From: JAGOMX01 sp041738135
Lineage (GTDB): Bacteria > Pseudomonadota > Alphaproteobacteria > JAGOMX01
Length of the DNA stretch: 31,447 nt
Assembly (NCBI GenBank): GCA_041738135.1
Contig: JBGSQK010000064.1
Span: 1-31,447, forward strand
Reading direction: 5' to 3'
The notes under the pieces were generated by a model. That model did not search any database, had not been told where the DNA came from, and was given only the letters and a program-made list of their open reading frames with translations. Made by a program: the position numbers and the translations under genes. Below, piece after piece: positions 1-9,573 of the stretch; position 1 is the stretch's first letter; each line of letters opens with the position of its first letter.

Positions 1-54
1 TTTTCTTAGCTTTTCACGACACTCCAGGTTTGTAACAAACAGCCTTGACCTCAT
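1..54 (-). CDS. possible start of a gene cut by the window edge
   Basis: On the minus strand an ATG at 54-52 is followed by 18 open codons to the window edge (MRSRLFVTNLECREKLRK). It is preceded by a strong Shine-Dalgarno GGAGGG (59-64) four bases before the ATG. The gene would lie 42 bp downstream of the Nudix-like gene on the same strand. Too little is visible to name a product, and a chance open frame is possible. Confidence 0.3.
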   Translation of the reverse strand, partial: MRSRLFVTNLECREKLRK

Positions 55-96
55 GACACCCTCCGATTGAGTTGAAAATACGGAGGTCAGTCTGGA

Positions 97-1320
97 CTAT
101 TTTAAATACGAAAAAAAGATGGGGTTAAATTGACGGTTACAAACGATTCGTAAATGAATCCGTGTAATAGTTAAAGGGCTGTTTGCGTCCCATTTAGCTG
201 ATTCTGTTAGTTGCGGCAGTTCAACAGTCTGCGGGAATTTATGCTTAAGCTCGACCATGGCAGCGCCATGTGCGGCAACCGCATCGCAAAAAATCTTATG
301 ATCAAGCGCGGCAGATAGATTTGTTGTAAAAGGCAGATCATTGAAGCGAACGACCTGGGACGTCTGCCCCCAAGCATTTTGGCCAAAAGCTATGGTAGGA
401 ACCACATAAGTGCGCAGTGTATGTCTCTTCCCTTCGGGCGTTAGGGTATCCAAGTAATGCAGCTCAGCAACTGGCTTTTCAAGACGCATTTCCGGTAATA
501 CCCAGTGCACCTGGCTACCTAAAGATGTATGATTTTCCGCATTCTCTTGAACCACATACAGTCGGTTATGTAGCGCGCGTAAGCCTTTATCAAAAAATGA
601 AATCATACCCTTGGTGTGAATGGCATTTAAAAAGGCGATACCTGAAGGCGTGCAGAGAGTGGCAAATAAGGGTTCAAACAATGATACACTCTTGTCATCG
701 CCTAACAAGAAGGTATTGCAATTCTTCTTAACGGCCCCCACTATTTCTTCTACAGGCACCCAAATGAATTCCAAAAACTCTTGGTTGTGGCTGTGATGCG
801 CTTCTTTTGAAGCTTGCAATAAAATAGCTGCATCAACTTTTTTCACCTTCTTCATGTACATACGATAAAGCAATGCACCTTTGAGGGGTTGTTCGGTCAA
901 TACATCGATAAAAGGCTGTCGTTCTAAATCAGAAGGGTGGTGAGCATAATAACCGTTGGACTCCTCCATCACTTCCCTCGACGCCGTCTTAGATAACAAG
1001 GATTGCATCAGTGGCGCGTCGAGCTCCTGCACTTCATCTTCATTGCTCATACCACCTAAATTACAATAGGTGCCATTATCATCCCTAAGACCTAATAAAA
1101 CAACCGGCGCACCACTTTCATCATGGGCGTAATGAAAAACACCAGCGGCAGTATGCTTATATGTGGTAGTAAACAATCGTGATGCAGGTAACGAAGTATA
1201 GTGAGGGCAGTCCTTTAAGAAACCTCGAACCGCATCTATATCATGTAAATGACTGGCATGAACTGAGCTAAATGTTGCAGTCAATATTATGCTGTGAATT
1301 AAAGATACTATACGACTCAT
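97..1320 (-). CDS. secreted Nudix-like hydrolase domain protein
   Basis: 407 residues. Residues 1-22 form a signal peptide (hydrophobic stretch ending SSVHA), so the protein is probably exported. A Nudix-like catalytic helix lies at residues 115-123 (REVMEESNG), preceded by GG at 89-90; the acidic residues E116, E119 and E120 are kept. The loop between the glycines and the helix is longer than in the classical G-x5-E-x7-REUXEExGU box, and an extra residue separates EE from G, so it is a divergent Nudix box. Residues about 240-407 match nothing I recognise. Nudix enzymes usually hydrolyse nucleoside diphosphate derivatives in the cytoplasm; an exported one could act in the periplasm or outside the cell. 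The substrate is unknown. The gene is monocistronic or leads a pair with the partial frame at the left edge. Confidence 0.6.
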   Translation of the reverse strand: MSRIVSLIHSIILTATFSSVHASHLHDIDAVRGFLKDCPHYTSLPASRLFTTTYKHTAAGVFHYAHDESGAPVVLLGLRDDNGTYCNLGGMSNEDEVQELDAPLMQSLLSKTASREVMEESNGYYAHHPSDLERQPFIDVLTEQPLKGALLYRMYMKKVKKVDAAILLQASKEAHHSHNQEFLEFIWVPVEEIVGAVKKNCNTFLLGDDKSVSLFEPLFATLCTPSGIAFLNAIHTKGMISFFDKGLRALHNRLYVVQENAENHTSLGSQVHWVLPEMRLEKPVAELHYLDTLTPEGKRHTLRTYVVPTIAFGQNAWGQTSQVVRFNDLPFTTNLSAALDHKIFCDAVAAHGAAMVELKHKFPQTVELPQLTESAKWDANSPLTITRIHLRIVCNRQFNPIFFSYLK

Positions 1321-1337
1321 GCTTCTATCCTATAAAT

Positions 1338-1352
1338 ATAACCTACGGTTAT
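1338..1352. repeat. inverted repeat upstream of the Nudix-like gene
   Basis: ATAACC-TAC-GGTTAT is a perfect 6-bp inverted repeat with a 3-bp centre, 18 bp before the start of the minus-strand Nudix-like gene. Its position would suit an operator or a leader hairpin. The rest of the 1321-1593 gap shows nothing I can support. Confidence 0.3.
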
Positions 1353-1593
1353 CTAACATAAATATACTAAATCGTACAGATTTTTTGATGGCAAGGAGCA
1401 CTTCAAAAGCGGGCCAGTTGCGAAGCATCCTCTTAATAGATTGAAAAACACTCAACTTCGTCCTTGACCATAAAGTGCAAGGGCTGCCTATTGTCGCCGG
1501 AATTATTGAAACTAGCTCTCGTTCTTGTTTTGGCTAGCCTCAACCCGTAATTCCATGTTAGCCTAAGAATCATCAGCGCAATGGATTTTATCT

Positions 1594-2292
1594 ATGGGCA
1601 CCAACATCCAATTTGCAGAAAGCTTGTTTAACGACACAGGATATGATCCTACAAATTGCAGTTCTTTGCACCATTTTAGTCACATAAAGAACAATATTGA
1701 ATGCCCTTTTGCCAAAAGATCAAAGCTTTGGGGAAGTCCCGATTGGGTTTCAACAAAAAGCCTCGAGGATAATGTTGAAGCACTGACCCAATCTCTAAAT
1801 AATTTTGTTATAGTCTCAGCTTTAGAAAAATTAGATGGATATGTAATAGCCGCACCAGAAGAGTATGGGGCTTCCCTTGAAAATCTGTCAAAATTTACAA
1901 AAGAAGTGCTAACCCACTTGAATTCATTGGACCCTGCATTATCAAAGATTATGGATCAAGACATTGGACATTCCAATTGGCAATTCAGCTATGGCGGAAT
2001 AAAATTCTTTGTCATTACGTTTGGTACTTGCTACCCAAAATCTAACTCAAGATATACTTGGAACAGCGACCAAACTTACATTTTCCTCCAACCTGAACAT
2101 TCCTTTGAATCGGCAAATATCCCTAAAGGAAGTGCCATACAAATAAGAAAATCAATTCGTGCAGCTTTTAAGAACAATCAACGCGAATATTATGACTCTA
2201 AAATCATTGACGCCCCTTCTGAAGCCATAAAATATGTGAAGCCCATGAAACTTGGTGATTGGCACATAGAATGGTGGAAAGAAAAGATATGA
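1594..2292 (+). CDS. YqcI/YcgG family protein
   Basis: 232 residues. The early CPFA motif (residues about 37-40) and the late NSDQTYIFLQPEHSF stretch are typical of the YqcI/YcgG family, named after two Bacillus subtilis proteins whose biochemical role is not established. No signal peptide or membrane segment is visible, so it is probably cytosolic. The upstream in-frame stop is at 1564-1566 and the ATG at 1594 is the first good start, though no clear Shine-Dalgarno precedes it. It stands alone between divergent and tandem neighbours. The AT-rich, Asn/Ser/Lys-rich composition differs somewhat from mfd downstream and could reflect horizontal acquisition; this is inference. Confidence 0.65.
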   Translation: MGTNIQFAESLFNDTGYDPTNCSSLHHFSHIKNNIECPFAKRSKLWGSPDWVSTKSLEDNVEALTQSLNNFVIVSALEKLDGYVIAAPEEYGASLENLSKFTKEVLTHLNSLDPALSKIMDQDIGHSNWQFSYGGIKFFVITFGTCYPKSNSRYTWNSDQTYIFLQPEHSFESANIPKGSAIQIRKSIRAAFKNNQREYYDSKIIDAPSEAIKYVKPMKLGDWHIEWWKEKI

Positions 2293-2340
2293 TGATGTAA
2301 TAAACGAAAGGACCATTAGTACGGTTTGGTCTGTAAATGC

Positions 2341-2369
2341 TTGATAAAATCAGCAAAAAAGATTAGCAT
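2341..2369 (+). promoter_or_regulatory. candidate mfd promoter
   Basis: TTGATA (2341-2346), a 17-bp spacer and TAGCAT (2364-2369) resemble a sigma-70 promoter. Transcription would begin almost at the mfd ATG, giving a nearly leaderless message, which agrees with the absence of a Shine-Dalgarno before 2378. Confidence 0.35.
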
Positions 2370-2377
2370 CTAAAACC

Positions 2378-5300
2378 ATGAAAATTGAAATGAGAACTCC
2401 GCCTATATTGCCTGTTGAACCAGCCTGGACTACGTTTTCCCGTTGTCCCGAAGGCTATGAAGTATTCAAGCTAGCGGAGTTGTTCCAGGGCCAGTCTCGG
2501 TCTATCATTTATGTGGCAGCAGATGATGCTGCCATGGACATGGCTGCCCATGTGCTGGGTTTTTTAGATAGCTCCATACCGGTGCTTCAATTTCCCGGAT
2601 GGGACTGTTTGCCATACGACAGGGTTTCGCCTCGCATAGATGTTATGGCCCAGCGCATGGCAACTTTGTCTCATATGCATGAAGCAAAAGAGCCTTACTT
2701 ACTCCTAACAACCGTATCCGCTTTCTTGCAAAGGGTGCCGCCACAATCCGTATTTCAACATCTTTTACCATCTCTGAAAAACGGCCAGACTATTAATACC
2801 CAAACCATAGGTCAAATTTTAAGCCAGAACGGATTTCTGCGGGTAGATACGGTCCGTGAACCAGGCGAATTTGCCATTCGCGGCGGCATAATTGATTTGT
2901 TTTCATCGACCCTTGAAAACCCAGTGCGCTTGGATTTATTTGGCGATCAAATTGAGAGCATTCACTGCTTTGATCCCATAACCCAGCGACGATTAGAACC
3001 TATCCAAAAGGTGCAACTCAACTTTGCCAGCGAACTGGTTATTAACGAGGAAAATCGTAAACATTTCCTGCTCCAGTACCAACAAACTTTTGGTGATGTG
3101 GCGCGAAAAGACCCCATCTATAATGCGATTAAAGAAGAAAGAATGCCACAGGGTGTAGAGCACTACCTGCCCCTTTTCTATGAACATATGCCGACCCTGC
3201 TGGATTACACGAACAACCCCATTATAGCTCTGCCGCATCAAGTCACCGAATCCTTTAAATCCAGATCGGAACTGATTCTTGATTATTTCAGCGCAAGGCA
3301 GGCCAGCCTTCGCTTCAAGGATGAGACCCCTTACAGATCACTAGAACCAACTTCGCTCTACTGGCCTCTTGAAGATTGCCTTGGTGAGTTGCAGAAAAAG
3401 ACAGTGGTTCAATTCTCTCCCTTTGAAGAACCTGATTCAAAAACCGTTTATAGTTGCCAAGGGCAAATGTTGCTCACAGAACTAGCCCCAAAGGAAGCCA
3501 ATCCTTACGATGTTTTTGCCGAACAACTGCTCAAATGGAATAAGAAATTCTGCCTGCTGGCATGCTATTCGGAAGGGTCTAAAATCAGGCTTTCCCAGCT
3601 GCTGAAGGATCATGGCCTTTCGCACATCACAACCATTGACAGTTGGCAGCAAATTAAGGGGCTGACAACGGGTGCCATAGCCCTGACCACATTGGATCTG
3701 AATAAAGGCTTCCTAGCGCCCGATTTCGTGGTGGTCACTGAACAAGACTTGCTGGGCGACCGTTTAACTCGACCGCACAGAAAACAAAAGCGACCAGATC
3801 TGATCATCCATGAAGCTTCTTCGTTGAGTCCGGGTGACTATGTGGTTCATATTGACCATGGTGTGGGACAATTTCTAGATCTGGTAAATATTGATGCGGG
3901 CGGCGCGGCTCATGACTGCTTGTGCATTAAATACGATCAAGGGGATAAGCTTTTTATCCCCGTTGAAAACATCGATGTGCTCTCTCGGTTTGGTTCCCAT
4001 GAAGGTGCTTTAACTCTGGATCGTTTGGGGGGTGCAGCTTGGCAAGCTCGCAAAGCCAAGGTTAAGGAACGCATCAAAGATATTGCTGATAAACTTTTGC
4101 GCGTAGCGGCAGAACGCCATATCAGACATGCGGATACCTTCGAAACTCCACCCAGCTATAAAGAATTCAGCGCGCGTTTTCCTTACGCTGAAACAGACGA
4201 TCAAGACAGGGCTATCGATGAGACATTAGACGATCTCATAGCCGGCAAACCCATGGACAGACTCATCTGCGGTGACGTGGGTTTTGGTAAAACGGAAATA
4301 GCCTTACGAGCAGCCTATGTGGTTGCCTCTCAAGGCAAACAGGTGGCGATCATTGCTCCCACGACTCTGTTATGCAGGCAACACTACCAGAATTTCGTCA
4401 AACGGTTCGAAGGATTTCATATCGACGTCAAACAATTATCCCGCTTTGTAACAGCTCCACAAAAAGAGAAAATCAAGGCTCAACTAGCGAAAGGTGATAT
4501 TCAAATCATCATAGGCACCCATGCTTTACTTGCCAAGGATATCAAGTTTGCTGATCTGGGATTAGTGATTGTAGATGAAGAGCAACACTTCGGTGTGGCG
4601 CAAAAGGAAAAGCTTAAGCAGCTGAAATCCAATGTGCACGTGCTGACTCTAACTGCAACACCTATCCCAAGAACTTTACAAATGGCACTAACCGGCGTTC
4701 GCGATCTGAGCATCGTGGCAACACCGCCTGTAGATAGACTGAGCGTACGAACCTTTGTTACCCCATTTGACAGCGTCATCATACGTGAAGCCATCATGCG
4801 AGAGCATTTCAGAGGTGGACACGTTTTTTATGTTTGCCCGCGTATCTCTGACCTGGATGAGGTTTATGAGCAGCTGCAAGAATTGGTTCCGGAAATATCC
4901 ATCGCCGCCGCCCATGGCCAGATGCCTACACGTGAGCTGGAACAAATTATGACTGAATTTTATGAAGGCAAATACGACCTGTTGCTCTCCACCAACATCA
5001 TTGAATCAGGTATAGACATTCCAACGGCCAATACCATCATTATTCACAGGTCTGATATGTTTGGTTTGTCACAGCTTTACCAACTCAGAGGTCGGGTGGG
5101 TCGTTCCAACCAGCGTGGCTATGCGTATCTGACCCTACCCTTGACGGGAATTACAGACACAGCCCGTAAACGTCTTGAAGTAATGCAAACACTGGACAAT
5201 CTAGGCGCAGGATTCCAATTGGCCAGCTATGATATGGATATCCGCGGCGCCGGAAACTTGCTCGGTGATGAACAATCCGGGCACATCCGAGAAGTTGGTG

Positions 5301-5833
5301 TTGAGCTCTATCAACAAATGCTCGAGGACGCCATTCATGCGGCCAAATCCGAAACCAGTGATGCAGACTACGAAGAACAGCAGGAATCCTGGTCCCCTCA
5401 AGTGAACTATGGCGTTGCCGTGCTGATCCCAGAAGCTTATGTGAACTCCCTTCCTTTGCGCATGAGCCTTTACAGACGCATTTCTGGTCTTAAAACTAAG
5501 GAAGACATGGAGTCATTTGCGGTGGAGCTTATAGACCGTTTTGGCCCTATACCGCCTGAGGTTACCAATCTGCTGGATATCATCGAAATGAAAGAATTGT
5601 GTCGCCAAGCCAACATTCAAAAATTCGATGCGGGCGAAAAAGGTGCTGTCATTTGTTTCAGAAATAACGAATTCAAAAACCCAGAACAGTTGGTGAAATT
5701 TATCCAAGTGAATTTCGGCAAGGTAAGACAAGATCAAAGCGTATTCTTTATCAGGGCGTGGAAAGACCTTGAGATGCGTAAAATGGGTGTACGTAAACTA
5801 CTTACAGATATTGCTTCTCTAATCGCTCGATGA
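2378..5833 (+). CDS. mfd: transcription-repair coupling factor Mfd
   Basis: 1151 residues, full length for Mfd. The protein is an ATP-dependent DNA translocase that pushes stalled RNA polymerase off DNA lesions and recruits UvrA for nucleotide excision repair. An N-terminal UvrB-like module comes first, then a CarD-type RNA-polymerase-interacting domain around residues 480-550 (SPGDYVVHIDHGVGQF). The RecG-like helicase core follows: Walker A GDVGFGKT at 632-639, DEEQ box from 733, and TATPIPRT motif III at 759-766. The C-terminal TRCF domain is complete. No Shine-Dalgarno is obvious; a second ATG at 2393 is an alternative start. The last 15 bp overlap the 3' end of the convergent AsmA-like gene, so antisense overlap of the two messages is expected unless transcription ends inside the genes. 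Confidence 0.98.
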   Translation: MKIEMRTPPILPVEPAWTTFSRCPEGYEVFKLAELFQGQSRSIIYVAADDAAMDMAAHVLGFLDSSIPVLQFPGWDCLPYDRVSPRIDVMAQRMATLSHMHEAKEPYLLLTTVSAFLQRVPPQSVFQHLLPSLKNGQTINTQTIGQILSQNGFLRVDTVREPGEFAIRGGIIDLFSSTLENPVRLDLFGDQIESIHCFDPITQRRLEPIQKVQLNFASELVINEENRKHFLLQYQQTFGDVARKDPIYNAIKEERMPQGVEHYLPLFYEHMPTLLDYTNNPIIALPHQVTESFKSRSELILDYFSARQASLRFKDETPYRSLEPTSLYWPLEDCLGELQKKTVVQFSPFEEPDSKTVYSCQGQMLLTELAPKEANPYDVFAEQLLKWNKKFCLLACYSEGSKIRLSQLLKDHGLSHITTIDSWQQIKGLTTGAIALTTLDLNKGFLAPDFVVVTEQDLLGDRLTRPHRKQKRPDLIIHEASSLSPGDYVVHIDHGVGQFLDLVNIDAGGAAHDCLCIKYDQGDKLFIPVENIDVLSRFGSHEGALTLDRLGGAAWQARKAKVKERIKDIADKLLRVAAERHIRHADTFETPPSYKEFSARFPYAETDDQDRAIDETLDDLIAGKPMDRLICGDVGFGKTEIALRAAYVVASQGKQVAIIAPTTLLCRQHYQNFVKRFEGFHIDVKQLSRFVTAPQKEKIKAQLAKGDIQIIIGTHALLAKDIKFADLGLVIVDEEQHFGVAQKEKLKQLKSNVHVLTLTATPIPRTLQMALTGVRDLSIVATPPVDRLSVRTFVTPFDSVIIREAIMREHFRGGHVFYVCPRISDLDEVYEQLQELVPEISIAAAHGQMPTRELEQIMTEFYEGKYDLLLSTNIIESGIDIPTANTIIIHRSDMFGLSQLYQLRGRVGRSNQRGYAYLTLPLTGITDTARKRLEVMQTLDNLGAGFQLASYDMDIRGAGNLLGDEQSGHIREVGVELYQQMLEDAIHAAKSETSDADYEEQQESWSPQVNYGVAVLIPEAYVNSLPLRMSLYRRISGLKTKEDMESFAVELIDRFGPIPPEVTNLLDIIEMKELCRQANIQKFDAGEKGAVICFRNNEFKNPEQLVKFIQVNFGKVRQDQSVFFIRAWKDLEMRKMGVRKLLTDIASLIAR

Positions 5834-8563
5834 TTTAACCGCATCGGGAAAGACAGAACGTAATATGCCTGGTGTTAATACGGATAGCGGGTTGACGTAA
5901 GAAGTGGGCTCATCAATGGAACCCGATAAACCATAATTCAAACCCAATATACCTCCACCTTTACCACCCAATAATGTCCCGACCAAAGGTATCTTAGACA
6001 GGAATATGTTTATGGCATTGTAAGGAAGTATTGTGCCTTGAATATTGAGAGTCTCCTGTCCTCTGTCTATCTCACCTGAAACCGTAAAACCAATGGACAT
6101 CCCCTCAGCACTTCCCTCAGTAAGGATAATCTTGTTACCATCATAGCTGAGATCAGTGCTGAATTTACTAAATGCCATGGGTTTGCCTCTTACCGCATCA
6201 ATAATACCAAAGGGTGATGCCAACGATAAGATATGTGTAACCACAGGGGCATTATTGACGTGAAAATTTTTCATTTTGAGTTTACCCACCCATGGTTTTT
6301 GCTGGGTTTTTGTCATCAACAATTCTATACTTCCATCCCTAACAGAAGGCGTTAGCCCTACCAGCTGAAGAGCTTCGCCAGCATTACTTGAAATGAAACT
6401 TAACTCTTCTGAACCGCTTCTTTTTTTATGACTGATTGAGATGTCACCCTTGGCAAACTGAGCGTTTGCTTCCAATCCATTGAGGAATTCAGAACCAACA
6501 GAACCCTTAGCTTGCAGATTTTTGATGCTCATTTTACCTTGTTGATACCAGACATTTTTAATGTTACCAGTAAAATGAAAAGGAGTCGTTTTGCGGACTT
6601 CGGACTGACTGAGCTTTACATAGTCAATTATAGATTCCAGATCTAAACTTTCACCATTTAGCGCTAAATGGTATTGATGGTTTTTATCTTTCGATAACTT
6701 CAAGGATAGATTTGTTCTTCCCATAACCAGGTTAGGGCAATCAATGGATTTAATCCCTTTTGTTTTTTGATCTAGTACTATCTTTGGATGCAATTTGATA
6801 TTTTGACCTGTAACCTTAACATCCTTAATTTGCGCCAGCTTTCCATCTTTTATCTCAGCCTCAATCAATGCTTTTCCAGGATGTCCTGGTACATGCACAC
6901 CCAAGAATCCGGGTAAAGTAATCAACGTGCGTGTAAAATCAAATTCCGCTGTCAGTTGCGAAGATCCTGGCGTTTTTTCGAGCACTGTCGCCTTTAAAGG
7001 CAGAGGGCCTTGAGTGTACCCACCATAACCCAACAGGGTCAGATTTTCAGGAAGCAGATCCGCTGATATTTGGTACTTTGATTTCCAGTCTTTTGGATCT
7101 TCGTTAAAGTTCTGTTCCCATTGAGCTTGCACGGGTATGCTAGCATACTGGGCTTTACCCTTTACAGTCATCTTATTCCTATCCACTTCAAGATTAAACT
7201 GACCATTTTTAAGATCATGAGCCGCCGCAGCTCCCAAAGGCTGCTTAATGGACACATTCTTCAATGTATTTTTGGAACGAAAATTAACATCGTCAAGAGT
7301 AAGACTTGTTTCTAAGGGAAAATCAAAGTGCAATTGACCTTCGGCAGATCCTTCAACTTTCTGTAACTTAACCCCAAGCTTTTTACTGATAAAGAGGGGC
7401 TCCGCATCAAGGATTTTAAGAGCAGTATTTATAGATCCCTTAACGTCAAGATCAATTTGAATGGTTTGATCTTTTACATCAAGACCATCTATATAAACCC
7501 GTCCAGACTGAACGTTTATATTTTCTAGATGTCCCCCCAAAACCTTTATGTCAAAGATTTTGTCCGTGTAACGAGCCACCCCCGACACCTTATTAACCAC
7601 AGGCATTTGACCGAAATAACGTACATCCAACCCATGAAAATGGATCTCGCCGCCCATTTTTTTGATGGCAACTTTGGGCGCTGTTTGCTCAAAGTTCACA
7701 TCCCAATCGGCCTCTAAGGTTGCACTGGTCACCAGGCCTTTGGACAAGTTTTCCATAATCCAATCCCTAGGCAGATGAGCAAATGATCGGGGCCAGAATT
7801 TGTCTAGAGTATCAAAATTGAAATCAACCAGACGCGCAGTAATGGAAAAAAGAACGCCCTCAATGGCCTGTTCTTTTTTCAAGAGATCTGCAGCTACCGT
7901 ACCCTTCAATTTAGCATCGCCCATGACAAGGTCAAAATCGCATGTTATATGACGACTTTCGCGCTCTAACCTCAGATCTATGGATGGTATGGACCATACT
8001 TCCCCCGTGGATAGGTTTTGTACATCCACGTTTAAGTTCTTAACATTTACATTTTTAAGGCTCTTGAAAAAACTATCAGCGAGCACCAAATCAAGTATCT
8101 GTTTAGCATCTTGATCGCCTGTATTTCTTGAAAAATAGAGGTTCCCTTGCACACCTTGATAGAGGTGCAAATGCGGCTCCAATACGGTAATTTCGGAAGG
8201 AATAATCCTCATCCTAAACAGGGAAAGCAGGTTGTATTTAAACTCAAGATTCGGCAACTTAACTGAATCATAATCGGTGCCCAAGCCCTGCACATGCAAG
8301 TCCTTGGCCTTAATAATCAATGAACTCGAACCCTCATCCCAAGAAAGCTCCGCATGCTCAACCTTTATGTGATAAGGCTTTGCCTTATTCGACAATACTT
8401 CCTCTATGTGGGGGACAGCAAAATCGAGCGACAACGGCCCGTTGGATAAGGTGATCGCAAAAACCATCGAGATAACGGCAACCACGCCCAATAAAATCGC
8501 CATGGTCCAGCTGAATAACCTGAACAGACGCGTGTAGCCACCATAAAATATTATTCTACCCAT
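5819..8563 (-). CDS. AsmA/YhdP-like envelope protein (DUF3971)
   Basis: 914 residues. One N-terminal membrane anchor (residues about 17-40, WTMAILLGVVAVISMVFAI) is followed by a very long periplasmic, beta-rich region. The opening is typical of alphaproteobacterial YhdP/AsmA-like proteins, and the C-terminus holds the AsmA-like region with a Gly-rich segment (LVGTLLGGKGGGILGL) near residue 870. Members of the family are long bridge-like proteins implicated in moving phospholipids between inner and outer membranes. Shorter than E. coli YhdP (about 1270 residues), as is common in alphaproteobacteria. It is divergent from ygfZ and convergent with mfd, whose stop lies inside its last codons. The exact family member is uncertain. 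Confidence 0.8.
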   Translation of the reverse strand: MGRIIFYGGYTRLFRLFSWTMAILLGVVAVISMVFAITLSNGPLSLDFAVPHIEEVLSNKAKPYHIKVEHAELSWDEGSSSLIIKAKDLHVQGLGTDYDSVKLPNLEFKYNLLSLFRMRIIPSEITVLEPHLHLYQGVQGNLYFSRNTGDQDAKQILDLVLADSFFKSLKNVNVKNLNVDVQNLSTGEVWSIPSIDLRLERESRHITCDFDLVMGDAKLKGTVAADLLKKEQAIEGVLFSITARLVDFNFDTLDKFWPRSFAHLPRDWIMENLSKGLVTSATLEADWDVNFEQTAPKVAIKKMGGEIHFHGLDVRYFGQMPVVNKVSGVARYTDKIFDIKVLGGHLENINVQSGRVYIDGLDVKDQTIQIDLDVKGSINTALKILDAEPLFISKKLGVKLQKVEGSAEGQLHFDFPLETSLTLDDVNFRSKNTLKNVSIKQPLGAAAAHDLKNGQFNLEVDRNKMTVKGKAQYASIPVQAQWEQNFNEDPKDWKSKYQISADLLPENLTLLGYGGYTQGPLPLKATVLEKTPGSSQLTAEFDFTRTLITLPGFLGVHVPGHPGKALIEAEIKDGKLAQIKDVKVTGQNIKLHPKIVLDQKTKGIKSIDCPNLVMGRTNLSLKLSKDKNHQYHLALNGESLDLESIIDYVKLSQSEVRKTTPFHFTGNIKNVWYQQGKMSIKNLQAKGSVGSEFLNGLEANAQFAKGDISISHKKRSGSEELSFISSNAGEALQLVGLTPSVRDGSIELLMTKTQQKPWVGKLKMKNFHVNNAPVVTHILSLASPFGIIDAVRGKPMAFSKFSTDLSYDGNKIILTEGSAEGMSIGFTVSGEIDRGQETLNIQGTILPYNAINIFLSKIPLVGTLLGGKGGGILGLNYGLSGSIDEPTSYVNPLSVLTPGILRSVFPDAVKSSSD

Positions 8564-8595
8564 GAAGCCGATACCTTACGAAGAGCTCTATAAAC

Positions 8596-8604
8596 ATTAT
8601 ACCA
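8596..8604 (-). promoter_or_regulatory. extended -10 promoter for the AsmA-like gene
   Basis: On the minus strand the sequence TGGTATAAT has a perfect -10 hexamer (8596-8601) preceded by the TGn extension (8602-8604). No convincing -35 is needed or seen. It lies about 35 bp before the ATG at 8563. Confidence 0.55.
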
Positions 8605-8617
8605 TAAATTCTAATAC

Positions 8618-8645
8618 TTGCATTATTAACATACTAGGTTATAGT
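8618..8645 (+). promoter_or_regulatory. candidate promoter for ygfZ
   Basis: TTGCAT (8618-8623), a 16-bp spacer and TATAGT (8640-8645), about 45 bp before the ygfZ start. It is back-to-back with the minus-strand promoter of the AsmA-like gene, so both directions are served by about 50 bp. Confidence 0.5.
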
Positions 8646-8689
8646 CTATTTTTATTGGTTTTAGCAACTTTTCTATGAGGACAATATTA

Positions 8690-9571
8690 ATGGCCAACTA
8701 TGCATATGATGATAGCCGCAGCTTCATCTCTTTAACTGGAAAAGATTGTGCCTCCTTTTTGCAAGGTATAATAACCAATGATATTCATAAAGTAACAGAC
8801 AGCAATAGTATTTATACAGCACTTTTGACACCACAAGGTCGATACCTCTTTGATTTTTTTGTATTCAAAAATACTGATGGCTTGATGATCGATGTGGATA
8901 AAGAAAGGCAAGAGGATCTGGTTAAGTTGCTGAAAAAGTACAAACTTCGATCAGACGTAGAAATCAAACGCATATACGGTGACTCTCTCGTGCGTTGTGC
9001 CTTTGGAGACGATGTTTTCTCATATTTTGATATTCCAACCACGCCTGGGTTCACCAAAGAAGGAGAAGGCTATATTGTCTATGTGGATCCGCGATTGAGT
9101 GATTTGGGCGTACGCATCGTAACTCTCGATCAAACTATTTTTGATAAAATGGGTCTTGAATTGGTAAAATATCGAGAATACGACCGTCATCGCTTGAGCT
9201 TAGGTGTGCCTGAAGGCGGAACAGATATGATCACAGAAAAGGCTATTCCCCTTGAGTGCGGATTGGATGAGCTCAATGCCGTTTCCTGGGACAAGGGATG
9301 CTACTTGGGGCAAGAATTAACAGCACGAACAAAACACCGCGGCCTCGTACGCAAGCGCCTGTTACCAGTTACCTTTGAACCCGTTTTTATCCCTGAATTA
9401 TCACCTATTTTCCATCTAGATCAAGAAGTAGGCAGCATGCGCTCTTCCGACCTTGGCCATGGACTGGCTCTTATCAGACTTGAGGTACTTGAAATACTTG
9501 CTCCTGACGAAACATTGATCTCCAACGGCGAAAAGCTGCAGGTACAAGTACCAACCTGGATGAAGTTTTAG
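8690..9571 (+). CDS. ygfZ: YgfZ/GcvT-like folate-binding protein
   Basis: 293 residues from the ATG at 8690. The hallmark motif KGCYLGQE is at residues 202-209, followed by TARTKHRG. YgfZ proteins have a GcvT-like folate-binding fold and help build or repair certain iron-sulfur clusters (for example in MiaB), using tetrahydrofolate; the Cys in KGCYxGQE is the functional residue. I prefer the start at 8690 because GAGG (8677-8680) lies nine bases before it; an in-frame ATG at 8675 would add five residues. The stop is separated from the next gene by only two bases, implying translational coupling with the Nudix gene. Confidence 0.9.
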   Translation: MANYAYDDSRSFISLTGKDCASFLQGIITNDIHKVTDSNSIYTALLTPQGRYLFDFFVFKNTDGLMIDVDKERQEDLVKLLKKYKLRSDVEIKRIYGDSLVRCAFGDDVFSYFDIPTTPGFTKEGEGYIVYVDPRLSDLGVRIVTLDQTIFDKMGLELVKYREYDRHRLSLGVPEGGTDMITEKAIPLECGLDELNAVSWDKGCYLGQELTARTKHRGLVRKRLLPVTFEPVFIPELSPIFHLDQEVGSMRSSDLGHGLALIRLEVLEILAPDETLISNGEKLQVQVPTWMKF

Positions 9572-9573
9572 AC

